A stretch of 64,000 nt of DNA, taken from assembly GCF_000018685.1 (NCBI RefSeq), contig NC_010001.1, forward strand, positions 2,682,001 through 2,746,000, read 5' to 3'. The stretch is from Lachnoclostridium phytofermentans ISDg. Lineage in GTDB: Bacteria; Bacillota; Clostridia; Lachnospirales; Lachnospiraceae. The position numbers were made by a program, and so were the translations under genes. The notes beneath the pieces are model-generated. The model was not told the origin of the DNA. It ran no database searches and saw only the letters and a program-made list of their open reading frames with translations. The first letter of the stretch is position 1; each line of letters begins with the position of its first letter. This document shows positions 15,540 through 25,129 of this stretch, piece after piece.

Positions 15540-18275
15540 TTACTTATTTATCTTATCTAATATCTTTAGTATCAGAGCTACACTGCCCACATTATATCCG
15601 GCACAACTATATACTCCGGTACACCCTTGATTTAGCGCAACTAATAATGGTAATTTTTCAGGGTCTACATACATTCTTCTTGCAACTGGTTCAGCATGTT
15701 CTAACTCAGGGTCAAAATAAACCTGAATATTCGGTATTTTTTCTAATACCTTTTTCATAGTTTCATTCGTTATAGCCTCCTGATCCTTTACTATAAATAA
15801 AATGTTCCCATGAAACTTCTGAAGTTCTGTTTCTTTTTCTAACATTTCATTTAGTACATGCTCCGTTGGCTCTTTTCCTTCATCAAGAAAAGCTAAAATA
15901 CCGTTCTGTTCCTTCATAAGCCCAGACAACCAATATTCCATTTGACCGTCTGAAATCTCAAAGTCCGCAATTTCATTGTCTACGAGTAGATCTTCTAATT
16001 GATTCTCTCTTAGAATCATCTGAATTCTTTTTTCTTCCTCTGATTGAATCTCAAATATCCGAACAGACATATGCTGATTTCCATTCGGCATTCGAGTCGT
16101 CACTATTAACCTATAAATTCCCGCTTCCAAAAGAAGTGACAACTCCTTATCTGGGAATTTTAATCCCTCATAATCCAGAGTAAGGTACTGTCCTTCCTGT
16201 AACTTCCCAAGGGTAAAGTTTTGTCCATAAGTCCACTTCTCTTTATTCTCCACAAGAAGAATCAGATTTCCTCTTTCAGGTTCATGTAGAGACAAATCAT
16301 GAGGCATCTTATCATACCCATTTGACTTTATGGATTTATCTTTATCTTGATCTAGCGACAAGCAATCTCTATTTTGATTTACCAGTATACAAAAATCCTT
16401 CCCATCAAAAAATTCAGGTTCCATAGTAACCTTATTCAAACGAGCTGGAATCCCAAGTGTTCTACAAATTGCAACAAATAATATTTTTTGACTTAAAGTA
16501 TTCCCTTGTTGTAATTTTAAACAGCCAATTGGTGTTGCAGTAATCGTTTGATAATCAAACTCTTTCTGAAACTTAATGATTTCTTTGATATAGTCCCAGA
16601 TACTGTTTGGATTACTAATGAATTTCTGCTTTGTATCTTCATCAAAATAAGAATTGATATAGCTACGGTAAGCAGTCAATTCTTCAAGATAGATTCTCGG
16701 GCAAACGATGTATTCCATAGCAAAACTGTATTCATATGCAATGCTATCATTATAAACACAGCTATCATTAAATTCAATGCTTTCTTTATATACAATGCTG
16801 TCTTCATGTGCAATGTTATCTTTATATACAGGTCGGTACTTATAACTACTTTCCCTTACTTTTAGATGGTCTTCTAACACACTGGCAGTGACATCTTTAT
16901 AATCTTTTACCTTTAACGTTTTTAACAAAGCTAATCGGTCTTGATTACTATCTACGTTATTACCATCTACGGTTAAGAACCTATAAATCTCCATAAAATT
17001 TCCCTTTGCAAGATGAAGAATCTCTTTTGCATCTGGTACATTTTCAGCCAAAGCTTCGTCATAATAACTCTCAATTCGATTTTCACGAAGTAACTTAGCT
17101 TCTCTTAGCTTACTTCGATTGGTAGCTTGCTGCTCCCTAGTCAAGTTAAACTGGTACTTAACACTATCTTTTGGAGCTTCCACTTCGCACATCTCCCAAG
17201 AATCTGTCACCCAGTCTTTACTTAAAAGATTGTCATTTAAGATAAGGGTTATCTCTTCTTGTGTCCTAACATGCCCCATAGCTTCAGCAAAGAAACCATC
17301 CTTAACCGCTCTGATATGAATATCTCCTAATCCGATGGTAATACTTACGCAGCCTTTTTCATCTGTATAAAGTTCCGTCACCGACGCAAACTCTGCATAA
17401 TTTAGTATCTCAAGAGATACCTTAGCACCACATACCGGTTCCAGATTCTTATCTTTTACGAATATCTTAAAGCAACGTGTCTTAGCATAAGTAGATGTAC
17501 TATTATAGTAAGATAATAAATCCTCTTTACCGATATGTTCTTCCGTTGATTCACTGCGATAATCAGAAAAGGTACGGCTATGCACTAATAATGCTCTGCT
17601 GGAAGCATTTAAAAACCAGCCTTTATTCAAAACTTCTTCTGGCTCACAGGCTCCAAGAAAGCACCACGTACCATCAACAAATATCTCAACCCATGCATGA
17701 TTATCATCACAGTGTGCCCATCTAGGCGTATAGACCTGTCTTGCAGCAATACCTACACTACGAAATGCTGTTACTGCAAAGGTTGATTCTTCTCCACATC
17801 TGCCTTTTCCAGAATTATATACCGTCATTGGAGAAATCGTTCTGCTATCCGATGCTTCGTAAGTTGCATTTTCCGCACACCAGTAATTGATTTCTAATAC
17901 TGCCTCTGTCATGTTTTTATCTTTGATTCTATCTTTTAAGTGGTCATAGAAAAACTGTCTGCATTCTGTAATATCTTCTGAATTCACCCTAGGATAGAAT
18001 ACATAATGGATAAAATAATCCTCTGGCAGTTGCCTTGTCCATTCCATATGTTCTCGCAACCAATTTGCATGGGTAACATAACTTAGAAAGACCTTGAATT
18101 CGTATTCTCCTGCATCTCTAACCGGCATGGTGCCATAGAGAAATTCTAGTAAAATTCTTTCCTCCCTCCCACACTGATTAAACTGTTCTACCAGTTCTGG
18201 AAGTATTGGCTCATACACCGCTTTTCTTTCTTCAAATTTTTTATTTGCATACTTTTCTAATTGTACTGAAAACAT
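15540..18275 (-). CDS. Large transglutaminase-like protein
   Basis: A 911-residue protein without a clear signal peptide. Residues 125-215 form a transglutaminase-core (papain-like) domain with Cys160 (GKGRCGEES), His193 (DDNHAWVEI) and Asp201 (VDGTW). A carboxypeptidase-regulatory-like beta domain (about 265-345) follows, then a second, catalytically incomplete transglutaminase-like region (about 590-650) and a C-terminal thioredoxin-like stretch. Such proteins usually act as peptidases or amidases on proteins or glycopeptides; the substrate is unknown. A six-unit hexapeptide repeat (VYKDNI, AHEDSI, VYKESI and so on) separates the halves. The start codon lies in the first unit of a 28-bp tandem repeat. 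Confidence 0.82.
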   Translation of the reverse strand: MFSVQLEKYANKKFEERKAVYEPILPELVEQFNQCGREERILLEFLYGTMPVRDAGEYEFKVFLSYVTHANWLREHMEWTRQLPEDYFIHYVFYPRVNSEDITECRQFFYDHLKDRIKDKNMTEAVLEINYWCAENATYEASDSRTISPMTVYNSGKGRCGEESTFAVTAFRSVGIAARQVYTPRWAHCDDNHAWVEIFVDGTWCFLGACEPEEVLNKGWFLNASSRALLVHSRTFSDYRSESTEEHIGKEDLLSYYNSTSTYAKTRCFKIFVKDKNLEPVCGAKVSLEILNYAEFASVTELYTDEKGCVSITIGLGDIHIRAVKDGFFAEAMGHVRTQEEITLILNDNLLSKDWVTDSWEMCEVEAPKDSVKYQFNLTREQQATNRSKLREAKLLRENRIESYYDEALAENVPDAKEILHLAKGNFMEIYRFLTVDGNNVDSNQDRLALLKTLKVKDYKDVTASVLEDHLKVRESSYKYRPVYKDNIAHEDSIVYKESIEFNDSCVYNDSIAYEYSFAMEYIVCPRIYLEELTAYRSYINSYFDEDTKQKFISNPNSIWDYIKEIIKFQKEFDYQTITATPIGCLKLQQGNTLSQKILFVAICRTLGIPARLNKVTMEPEFFDGKDFCILVNQNRDCLSLDQDKDKSIKSNGYDKMPHDLSLHEPERGNLILLVENKEKWTYGQNFTLGKLQEGQYLTLDYEGLKFPDKELSLLLEAGIYRLIVTTRMPNGNQHMSVRIFEIQSEEEKRIQMILRENQLEDLLVDNEIADFEISDGQMEYWLSGLMKEQNGILAFLDEGKEPTEHVLNEMLEKETELQKFHGNILFIVKDQEAITNETMKKVLEKIPNIQVYFDPELEHAEPVARRMYVDPEKLPLLVALNQGCTGVYSCAGYNVGSVALILKILDKINK
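16724..16831. repeat. 18-bp tandem repeat (about six copies) inside the transglutaminase-like gene
   Basis: Units start at about 16724, 16742, 16760, 16778, 16796 and 16814 with consensus ATGCTATCWTTATATACA. The period is a multiple of three, so copy-number change would alter the protein by six-residue steps without breaking frame. Confidence 0.85.
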
Positions 18276-18415
18276 GGTGTCTCCTTTACTGTACTGAAAA
18301 CATAGTGTCTTATTTAATTATATCGAAAACTTGATGTTTCTTTAATTCTATTGAAAACTTCATTTCTCTTTTAATTCTATTGAAAACTTGATTTCTCTAT
18401 TAATTCTATTGTTCC
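18259..18415. repeat. 28/29-bp tandem repeat made of ribosome site plus start codon region
   Basis: Five full copies and one partial copy are anchored at GAAAAC 18268, 18296, 18325, 18353 and 18382. On the minus strand the copy nearest the gene holds AAGGAGACACCATG and the first codons MFSVQ. The next upstream copy still has ATG and MFSVQ then a stop; older copies have AAG in place of ATG. The array runs into the stop codon of the AraC-type gene. Confidence 0.85.
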
Positions 18416-20664
18416 GACAAACCATCTGCATAATAGCTAGGTGGCAGTCCCATCACCCTTTTGAAGGCTCTTCGGAAGGAAAAATCACTACTGTATCCTA
18501 CCATCTCAGCTACATCTTTAATCGCTATATTTTGTCGTAACAATTCACAAGCCTTTTTGATTCTTTCATTTTCTAAATATTCGCTGAAACTAACCCCGAA
18601 CAAACTTTTAAACTCTTTATATAATTTATTTTCTGCCATACCATAACTTTCAGCAACTAACGCAAGATTTAAGTCTGCATTGGTATACATTTCTTCCACC
18701 AATGCCTTTATCTTTTCCTTCTTTTCTTCTGCTTCCTTCGTCTCATTTTGCTTTTGTCTGTCCTTAATACAAGGAAGCACTTCTATTAGAACTTGATAAA
18801 GCTCCTCTAAATGATTTGCTTCTGTGATACCATCGATTACCTTCTGGTAGTCACATTCCTCTTCACGAAGCGCTCGAATTACCGTACCTCTTACTAATTC
18901 CATTAAGTAATTTATCATAATAAGAGATAAATTACGATAGGTAAAATTCTCATACTGAATCATTTGAAATAGATCTGTTAATTCTTCCTGATTTCCTTGC
19001 TTAATGGTCTTAACCAAGTGTAATTCAGTTTCTACTGGGAAGAAGAAAGTCTCTGTATTTTTCGGCATTTCTTCTTTACTAAGAGGCATACGGATATCAT
19101 GGAATCTAAGATACTCACAAACTTCCATTGCATCTTCAAAGGACTTTGCAATCTCTAAAGTAGTGCTTACTTCCTTACCAATACCAATATAAGTTTCCAA
19201 ATGCATCTCATTCGATAGGTTAATTTCTACTTCTGCTAAAACATCACGAATCACTGGTAGCATATTGTCGCCTTCGATTGGAAAGATGATAGCAAACGTA
19301 TAATAATCGATATTACAGAAATGATTTGGAATTGAAATCTGATTTCTAACATAATTAATCGTAGATAAACTAATTTCGTTCCAGTTACCATACTCCATAT
19401 TCATCGCACTATGGTTTAACATAATAACTGCGGCATAATAACATTTGCCAGATAAGAAGATATCTGCAGATTTCATATCCTGACGTATCTCCTCCTCTGT
19501 GAGATATCCACCAAGGATGATTTTACGAATCACCGCTGTTTTCATAAAATTTCGCTGCAGAAGTATTGTTGTTTGGAGATTAGCTGCGCTTTCAAGAATA
19601 AACGGTATCCCTTCCCAGAAGCTCATTCCAGTTTTACCATCCCCTGCTGCCTTTCCAAATTTACCTTGATATTCGCCAAATGCTACAACAACACTTCGTC
19701 GTTTTCTCCATAGAGCAATACAGGTAAGAAAACCGGTAAAGATAGAAATCACACAAAGTGCGATGATTAAGTATTTCATAAAGCCAATTTGTCTTAATAC
19801 GATGCTCTTCGGTATTAAAACAGCATAGGTAAAGATAGACTCATCCACCTTTGAAAGTATGTATTTTTCACCTTTAATCTTGATAATACCATCCTCTTTA
19901 GCCAGTAACTTAGAAAGCGGAATGTTTTCAATGTCTAATCTAGTGTTCGAACCGGACATCGCTTTACGTACTAAGCCGTCACGATTCATGACTAAGGCAA
20001 TCCCTTCCTCCTGAATAAAATTGGTTTTTAACTTCTCGTAAATGAGTTCTTCATTGATTGCTATTACAATCGTTCCTTCTACTTCTCCAAAACTATCGAA
20101 TGGGAATGACTGCGCAACTACCATTTGATTATTATATTTTCCTTCATCATATTCTAAATAAGTCTTATTATAAAAGGTGTCACTAAATTGAACTGCTAAC
20201 TCTTCATAAGTAATCTCGTTAAAACTTCCTAAGGATTCATATGCCCGATTATCCGCTGGGACAACGGATTTATTCTTCATGATCCATTTACCATCTTTAA
20301 AAAAGATATAAACATCCCCTATGACTGCATTAATCGCTGAATAATCAGGTAGCGCTGTACTAAACATATACATGTCATAATACTGCGCTTCTTTATTTTT
20401 TACTTTCGTACTTAGAGTTTTAAGTTCTTTCATATTACTTATGTAAGTTGCTAAGTTTCCTGCTTCTATGTATCCACGCGTAATTTCAAGCGCTGTCGTA
20501 TTTAATGTCGTATTCATCTTTTCCTTCTGCACTGTTAACAACAAATCTGTAGATGCAAAATAAATCAAGATGATTGCAAAAAATGGAGCTATTAAAATAG
20601 ATAAATATGATACTAATAAATTCATCGATAACTGATTCACTTTTCCTGCTATATATTTTCTCAT
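18406..20664 (-). CDS. Membrane-bound AraC-family regulator
   Basis: A 752-residue protein. Transmembrane segments lie at about 13-35 and 296-318 with an extracellular sensor between them (Cache-like by layout). A cytoplasmic middle region follows, then a C-terminal AraC double helix-turn-helix at about 650-745 (LNLALVAESYGMAENKLYKE, then IAIKDVAEMVGYSSDFSFRR). This one-component architecture is common for sugar-locus regulators in Lachnospiraceae. It is transcribed toward the transglutaminase-like gene and lies about 1.5 kb from the fucosidase/ABC transporter genes, its most likely targets by proximity. Start MRKYIAGKVNQ is preceded by GAGAGAAAAAAC, a weak ribosome site. Confidence 0.9.
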   Translation of the reverse strand: MRKYIAGKVNQLSMNLLVSYLSILIAPFFAIILIYFASTDLLLTVQKEKMNTTLNTTALEITRGYIEAGNLATYISNMKELKTLSTKVKNKEAQYYDMYMFSTALPDYSAINAVIGDVYIFFKDGKWIMKNKSVVPADNRAYESLGSFNEITYEELAVQFSDTFYNKTYLEYDEGKYNNQMVVAQSFPFDSFGEVEGTIVIAINEELIYEKLKTNFIQEEGIALVMNRDGLVRKAMSGSNTRLDIENIPLSKLLAKEDGIIKIKGEKYILSKVDESIFTYAVLIPKSIVLRQIGFMKYLIIALCVISIFTGFLTCIALWRKRRSVVVAFGEYQGKFGKAAGDGKTGMSFWEGIPFILESAANLQTTILLQRNFMKTAVIRKIILGGYLTEEEIRQDMKSADIFLSGKCYYAAVIMLNHSAMNMEYGNWNEISLSTINYVRNQISIPNHFCNIDYYTFAIIFPIEGDNMLPVIRDVLAEVEINLSNEMHLETYIGIGKEVSTTLEIAKSFEDAMEVCEYLRFHDIRMPLSKEEMPKNTETFFFPVETELHLVKTIKQGNQEELTDLFQMIQYENFTYRNLSLIMINYLMELVRGTVIRALREEECDYQKVIDGITEANHLEELYQVLIEVLPCIKDRQKQNETKEAEEKKEKIKALVEEMYTNADLNLALVAESYGMAENKLYKEFKSLFGVSFSEYLENERIKKACELLRQNIAIKDVAEMVGYSSDFSFRRAFKRVMGLPPSYYADGLSEQ

Positions 20665-20784
20665 AAGTTTTTTCTCTCATTCTTAGTTGCCTTTTATTAT
20701 TTAACATATTATACTATAAAAAAGCCTATAATTCTAGCAAACTCCCAATTAAACAAGAAAAAATACGCGAGAAAAAGGAGCGAT

Positions 20785-21105
20785 ATGAAGAAAAAATCAA
20801 CCAAAAACATTAAATTTATTAAAATAGTTACAGAAAAAGAAGCCTTATATGATGGTTCCTTTTTGGAATTACCCATCCCAGATCAAGTCATCATCGATAA
20901 AAGTATCTTATTTTACAATGACCCGACTCCTTGCTTTATCCATCGAAGTGCAGTCCGTAATCGTTTACTATCAGAGATGGAACATGAGCTGTTAAGTTGT
21001 GAAGATGTTAATTCAAACTGTACATTTTACAGTGAACAATTGCCACTCTTCCTTCGCTATACTTCCTTTCCTCCTGCTGCTACCATCGAAATAAGATTTA
21101 CATAA
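20785..21105 (+). CDS. Small uncharacterised protein
   Basis: A 106-residue soluble protein with AAGGAG seven bases upstream, divergent from the AraC-type regulator gene. No signal peptide, membrane segment or recognisable motif. There are four cysteines (TPCF, LSCE, SNCTF), the last two close together. The good ribosome site, the codon pattern and the convergent placement against the next gene support a real gene. I do not recognise a family. Confidence 0.65.
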   Translation: MKKKSTKNIKFIKIVTEKEALYDGSFLELPIPDQVIIDKSILFYNDPTPCFIHRSAVRNRLLSEMEHELLSCEDVNSNCTFYSEQLPLFLRYTSFPPAATIEIRFT

Positions 21106-21154
21106 CACGTTATACCAATAAACATGTTATACCAATAAACACGTTATATTAATA
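21104..21154. repeat. 17-bp tandem repeat, three copies, between convergent genes
   Basis: AACACGTTATACCAATA at 21104-21120, AACATGTTATACCAATA at 21121-21137 and AACACGTTATATTAATA at 21138-21154. The array starts in the stop codon of the small gene and ends over the stop codon of the thiol-disulfide gene. Confidence 0.85.
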
Positions 21155-22763
21155 AAAAGACGACTGCAAAGATTAAAAAGAGAATGCCGTTGATTAGTTT
21201 AATATAAGGCATATTAGTAAGTACTTTATCGGAAGCAGTAATTACACTTTTCCCTTTTGCTATCATCATTAGAAGAAGTAGGGATGGAATACATAATGCA
21301 ATTGCATAACTAAATATCTCAAATCGAATCCACACTCTTTCACTACTAGACTTTAAAAGTGATAATAAAGTAGCCGCATAAATTTGGCCAGTGCAGAAAA
21401 ATTCACCTAAGGAAATAAGAAATCCTAATAGAAGGATGACAACCCCAATCTTTTGATACGAATGGTGATTGATACTTGTAATCTTTGACTGATTCCATTG
21501 ACGAAGGGCTTTAGGTAGTTGTAGACGTATCTTTCCATACTCCCCCCTTATCGTATGGTATAAGTCAAGAAAATTAAGTAATGAAAGTAGCACTGCAAAG
21601 ATACATAGTATCCACTTCATGATTCCAAACAGGTTATAAAAAGTCCCCTGTGCAATTTCAAATATTGAAAATAATCCAATTCCCATTACAAAATAAGCAA
21701 TTACTTTCCCTGTTAAATATAAGAGCCCATTCTTAAGGATCCCTAGATTCATCCCAAGGAGAATAGACAGCAGCAGGAAAAACATAGAGATCGCACATGG
21801 ATTTAATCCATTAATCACGCCAGTTCCTATCACCCTACCTAATTCTAACCAAGGATTTCCCTTTCTGTCCTGTTCAACGTTTGCTTTGTTTTCCTTCCCT
21901 TCTGAGGAAATAACTATTTTTCCACTTTTTGAAAGTTCCCACCATTGTTCTTTATCAAACAGATCGATTATGTCAGCTGCCCCGGATGCATAGGCTCCAT
22001 TGTAAAATAAAATTGGTACTTGTTGTTCTTCACTTGGTACTTGATATAATCTAAAATACTCAAGCAGGATATCCGCATTTCCTTCGTCAAGGATATTTAC
22101 TTCTTGAATGTTGACAGGAAACTCATTTTTCTTTATTTCTTTTTTTACCTTCTCACACTGCGGACAGGAAAAAGTAGTGAAAAGTATGTAAGAATCCTCA
22201 TTCAATAGCTTTTCTTCTAAAGAGTTTTCCCCATTAAAAGTACTGTTGTTGTTGTTATTGTTACTATGGCTATTGCCATCGTTTTTATCAAAACTATTAC
22301 TGTCATTGTAGCTATTACCATCGGTTTCATCAAAGCTATTACTACCACTGTAATTATGATTGTCACCTAACACTGCTTCCAATGACAAATACTTATCTTT
22401 CACAATATCAAAAATTTCTGCTTCTATCTCCTCATAACCTGAAACCAACCGATCTCCTATAATCATCACTGGGCAGGAAACTTTAGTTTTATCTAAGGAA
22501 AGCTCTTGTAGCATTGAGAGGTATTTTTCTCTTCCTTGTGTCTGCATCGTACTATTAACCTGAAACTCATAGGGATACTCCTCCTTATGAGGAAGTAATT
22601 GCCGTTTCACGATATCAATAAAATACTCTTCTTCATGGCATGATTCACAAGGGTTGTCATGAAAAAAATATATCATGACAACCTCTTTCGCTTCCGCCCT
22701 CCTTGGAATCATACATACGATTAGCAAACAAAAGAATAAGAAAGATTTTAATCTCATAGGCAT
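21144..22763 (-). CDS. Thioredoxin-like / CcdA-like membrane fusion protein
   Basis: A 539-residue protein with a signal peptide (residues 1-25), a first thioredoxin-like domain with CESC (C39, C42), a Ser/Asn/Asp-rich linker (about 135-180), and a second glutaredoxin-like domain with CPQC (C200, C203). A six-segment membrane domain from about residue 310 carries NPCAISMFF (C323) and GEFFCTGQ, the paired cysteines of CcdA/DsbD transporters. It probably moves reducing power across the membrane to external disulfides. Its ATG immediately follows the fucosidase stop codon with no gap, so it depends on coupled translation. Why it is tied to a sugar enzyme is unclear. Confidence 0.82.
   Translation of the reverse strand: MPMRLKSFLFFCLLIVCMIPRRAEAKEVVMIYFFHDNPCESCHEEEYFIDIVKRQLLPHKEEYPYEFQVNSTMQTQGREKYLSMLQELSLDKTKVSCPVMIIGDRLVSGYEEIEAEIFDIVKDKYLSLEAVLGDNHNYSGSNSFDETDGNSYNDSNSFDKNDGNSHSNNNNNNSTFNGENSLEEKLLNEDSYILFTTFSCPQCEKVKKEIKKNEFPVNIQEVNILDEGNADILLEYFRLYQVPSEEQQVPILFYNGAYASGAADIIDLFDKEQWWELSKSGKIVISSEGKENKANVEQDRKGNPWLELGRVIGTGVINGLNPCAISMFFLLLSILLGMNLGILKNGLLYLTGKVIAYFVMGIGLFSIFEIAQGTFYNLFGIMKWILCIFAVLLSLLNFLDLYHTIRGEYGKIRLQLPKALRQWNQSKITSINHHSYQKIGVVILLLGFLISLGEFFCTGQIYAATLLSLLKSSSERVWIRFEIFSYAIALCIPSLLLLMMIAKGKSVITASDKVLTNMPYIKLINGILFLIFAVVFLLI
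22270..22353. repeat. 42-bp direct repeat (two copies) in the linker of the thiol-disulfide gene
   Basis: Copies start at 22270 and 22312 and encode the 14-residue near-repeats SNSFDETDGNSYND and SNSFDKNDGNSHSN. A short GTT run beside them encodes poly-Asn. Confidence 0.75.
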
Positions 22764-24071
22764 CTAGTCATCCATTTCTACTTCTAAAACATAATCGATA
22801 TTGTCTGGTAAAACAGGATTTGGTCCCAAATTGGCAAATACGATGTCTGGATAATCACTATGTACCCAGCTAGTAGAGATCGGAATCTCATATCCTGTAG
22901 CTAATGCTCTGATTTTTTTCACTTTATTTTTCTCTAATCCTAACAAAGGTACCGGTCCAATAGTATTCTCAAACATATGAAAATAATATTTGTTTCCCTT
23001 TCTCGTAACACGTCCATAGTCTGGTTTTGGTACATTTGCAATACCACATCCGTAGATACTATCATGGTTACGTTTCATCCATTTCCCAATCTGAGATAGG
23101 ATCTCTACGGATTCTTCTGGGATATTACCATAGGCATCAGGCCCAACATTAAGTAGCATGTTGCCACCCTTTGATACACACTCTACAAGCTTCTTAATCA
23201 ACATAGGTGCTGGTTTAAAGAACTTATCTGTTCCGTGGTATCCCCAGTTGTTGTTCATGGTAATACATGCTTCCCATACCAGTGGATCACCGTTCACATC
23301 TTTTACTCCTTCTGGCGGAATGATTTGCTCTGGACTTACAAAGTCACCGTGATATGGGGTTGGGTTACCTTCCGCTAAGGAACCTTTACCTTCCCCACTT
23401 GCTTCAAGTCGATTATCAATAATTACTTGTGGCTGAAGAGTTCTAACCATATTCATGAGCTTTGTAGCACCCCATTTTTCTCCTCGCATATCATCATAGG
23501 AAAAATCAAACCACAAGACATCCAATTGTCCATAATTCGTGCAAATCTCTTCTACTTGTTTATGAAAATACTCAACGTAACGGCTAAAATCACGATTCTC
23601 ATTTCCACAATTCTTATTATTTCTCATTGGATGAATTCGATCGCCGTAATGCGGATAGTCTTCATGGTACCAATCAAGTAAAGTAAAATAGAGCCCCACC
23701 TTTAAACCTTCTGCACGCACCGCATCCACATATTCCTTAACAAGATCTCTTCCTGCTTTTGTATTTGTTGCTTTATATTCTGTATATTTGCTGTCAAACA
23801 AACAAAATCCATCATGATGTTTTGCCGTAAGAACAACATATTTCATTCCTGCTTCTTTCGCGAGCTTTGCCCATTTTTTAGGATCATAATCTCTAGCATC
23901 AAATTCATCAAAATACTTCTGATAATCCTCAATTGACATCTCTTCCGTACTTCGAAGCCACTCTCCACGGGCTGGAATTGAATATAAGCCCCAATGAATA
24001 AACATTCCAAATCTAGCGTCCTGGTACCATTCCATTCTCTTGTTATAATCATCTCTATTAAACTGATACAT
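22764..24071 (-). CDS. Alpha-L-fucosidase, GH29
   Basis: A 435-residue glycoside hydrolase starting MYQFNRDDYNKRMEWYQDAR. Family motifs are FGMFIHWGLYSIPARGEW, YVVLTAKHHDGFCLFDS and the nucleophile region DVLWFDF (D189). There is no signal peptide, so the enzyme acts inside the cell on imported fucosides. The start at 24071 has AGAGGG upstream; an earlier in-frame ATG at 24152 would add residues unlike the family. It is read after the two permeases and the binding protein and should complete uptake and cleavage of fucosylated oligosaccharides. Some GH29-like enzymes take other substrates. Confidence 0.9.
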   Translation of the reverse strand: MYQFNRDDYNKRMEWYQDARFGMFIHWGLYSIPARGEWLRSTEEMSIEDYQKYFDEFDARDYDPKKWAKLAKEAGMKYVVLTAKHHDGFCLFDSKYTEYKATNTKAGRDLVKEYVDAVRAEGLKVGLYFTLLDWYHEDYPHYGDRIHPMRNNKNCGNENRDFSRYVEYFHKQVEEICTNYGQLDVLWFDFSYDDMRGEKWGATKLMNMVRTLQPQVIIDNRLEASGEGKGSLAEGNPTPYHGDFVSPEQIIPPEGVKDVNGDPLVWEACITMNNNWGYHGTDKFFKPAPMLIKKLVECVSKGGNMLLNVGPDAYGNIPEESVEILSQIGKWMKRNHDSIYGCGIANVPKPDYGRVTRKGNKYYFHMFENTIGPVPLLGLEKNKVKKIRALATGYEIPISTSWVHSDYPDIVFANLGPNPVLPDNIDYVLEVEMDD

Positions 24072-24127
24072 GTTTTCCCTCTTTTCTGTACACGCATGAA
24101 TGCGGGTGCTTTTTTTTGCCCAAACCA

Positions 24128-24154
24128 GTTTGTGGTTGCAACGCAGACACAAAC
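24128..24154. other. Intercistronic hairpin between permease and fucosidase genes
   Basis: GTTTGTG (24128-24134) pairs with CACAAAC (24148-24154). It is short, with no T-run, so RNA processing or stability is more likely than termination. Confidence 0.35.
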
Positions 24155-24211
24155 TTGCTGAGTAAAAGATTTATCCTTTACTCTATATCCAATTCTTTTT
24201 GTCTTTTGAAA

Positions 24212-25117
24212 TCATCCTTTCACAGCTCCAATCATAACCCCTTTTACAAAATGCTTTTGCACAAATGGGTAAATACATAACACTGGAACTGAAGCAACTA
24301 CAATTGTAGAATACTTTAATAAATCTGTCAGACCACGCTGGGCAGCTAAAGCTGAAGCGTCGCTAATCATCGTATAATCAATCTTGTTCAATATTAAGAT
24401 GTCACGTAAAACAACCTGTAAAGGAACCAAAGTCTGATCCTTTAAATAAATCATAGCATCAAAGTAAGAATTCCATTTACCTACGCCATAATACAGAGTT
24501 AATACCGCAATGATTGGTTTTGATAAAGGAATCACGATACGCAATAAGTATTTAAAAGGGGTACACCCATCGATTTGTCCTGCCTCATAAAGCTCATCTG
24601 GAATAGAGTTAATAAAATACGTTCTACAGATAATCATGAAATAAGTTGACATCGCCGATGGTATGATAAGTGCCCATCTTGTATTCACGAGTCCTAATTT
24701 ATTTACTAGCATATAAGACGGAACTAAACCACCACTGAAATACATAGTAAATATAAATATCATAGCAACTTTATTCCTAGCAGTAAACTCTTTCCTAGAC
24801 AACGGAAACGCACAAAGGATTGTCATCAGAATATTGACAGCAGTTCCCACAATCATGTAAAAGAAAGAATTCGAGAATCCCGTTAGGATGTTTTTATTCT
24901 TAAATACAGCTTCATAACCACGTAACGTCGGCCTTACTGGCAATAACCATACCTCATTTGCAATAACTGCCTGTGAGTCTGAAAATGATGCACTAACAAT
25001 ATAGATTAATGGTAATAAGACAATTAACATGGCTAGGGTTAATAATACATAGATAAATATAATAAATACCTTATCTCCGATTGGAGCCTTAGAAAATTTC
25101 TTCTTTTCTGTTTTCAT
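24212..25117 (-). CDS. Carbohydrate ABC transporter permease (LplC/YtcP type)
   Basis: A 301-residue inner-membrane protein with six hydrophobic segments and the cytoplasmic EAA loop ELYEAGQIDGCTPFKYLLR that contacts the ATPase. It pairs with the permease gene 12 bp upstream to form the channel of a CUT1-type importer. The conserved GGLVPSYMLVNKLGL is typical of the LplC/YtcP branch, often used for complex oligosaccharides. No ATPase gene is present here; these systems commonly share an MsmX-like ATPase encoded elsewhere. Confidence 0.92.
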   Translation of the reverse strand: MKTEKKKFSKAPIGDKVFIIFIYVLLTLAMLIVLLPLIYIVSASFSDSQAVIANEVWLLPVRPTLRGYEAVFKNKNILTGFSNSFFYMIVGTAVNILMTILCAFPLSRKEFTARNKVAMIFIFTMYFSGGLVPSYMLVNKLGLVNTRWALIIPSAMSTYFMIICRTYFINSIPDELYEAGQIDGCTPFKYLLRIVIPLSKPIIAVLTLYYGVGKWNSYFDAMIYLKDQTLVPLQVVLRDILILNKIDYTMISDASALAAQRGLTDLLKYSTIVVASVPVLCIYPFVQKHFVKGVMIGAVKG

Positions 25118-25129
25118 ATGCTCTCCCCC

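Noticed and set aside
15540..18275. Several 60-100-residue plus-strand frames inside the transglutaminase-like gene
   Set aside because: They overlap the intact 911-residue gene and have no ribosome sites; one spans the tandem repeat, which stays open in several frames.
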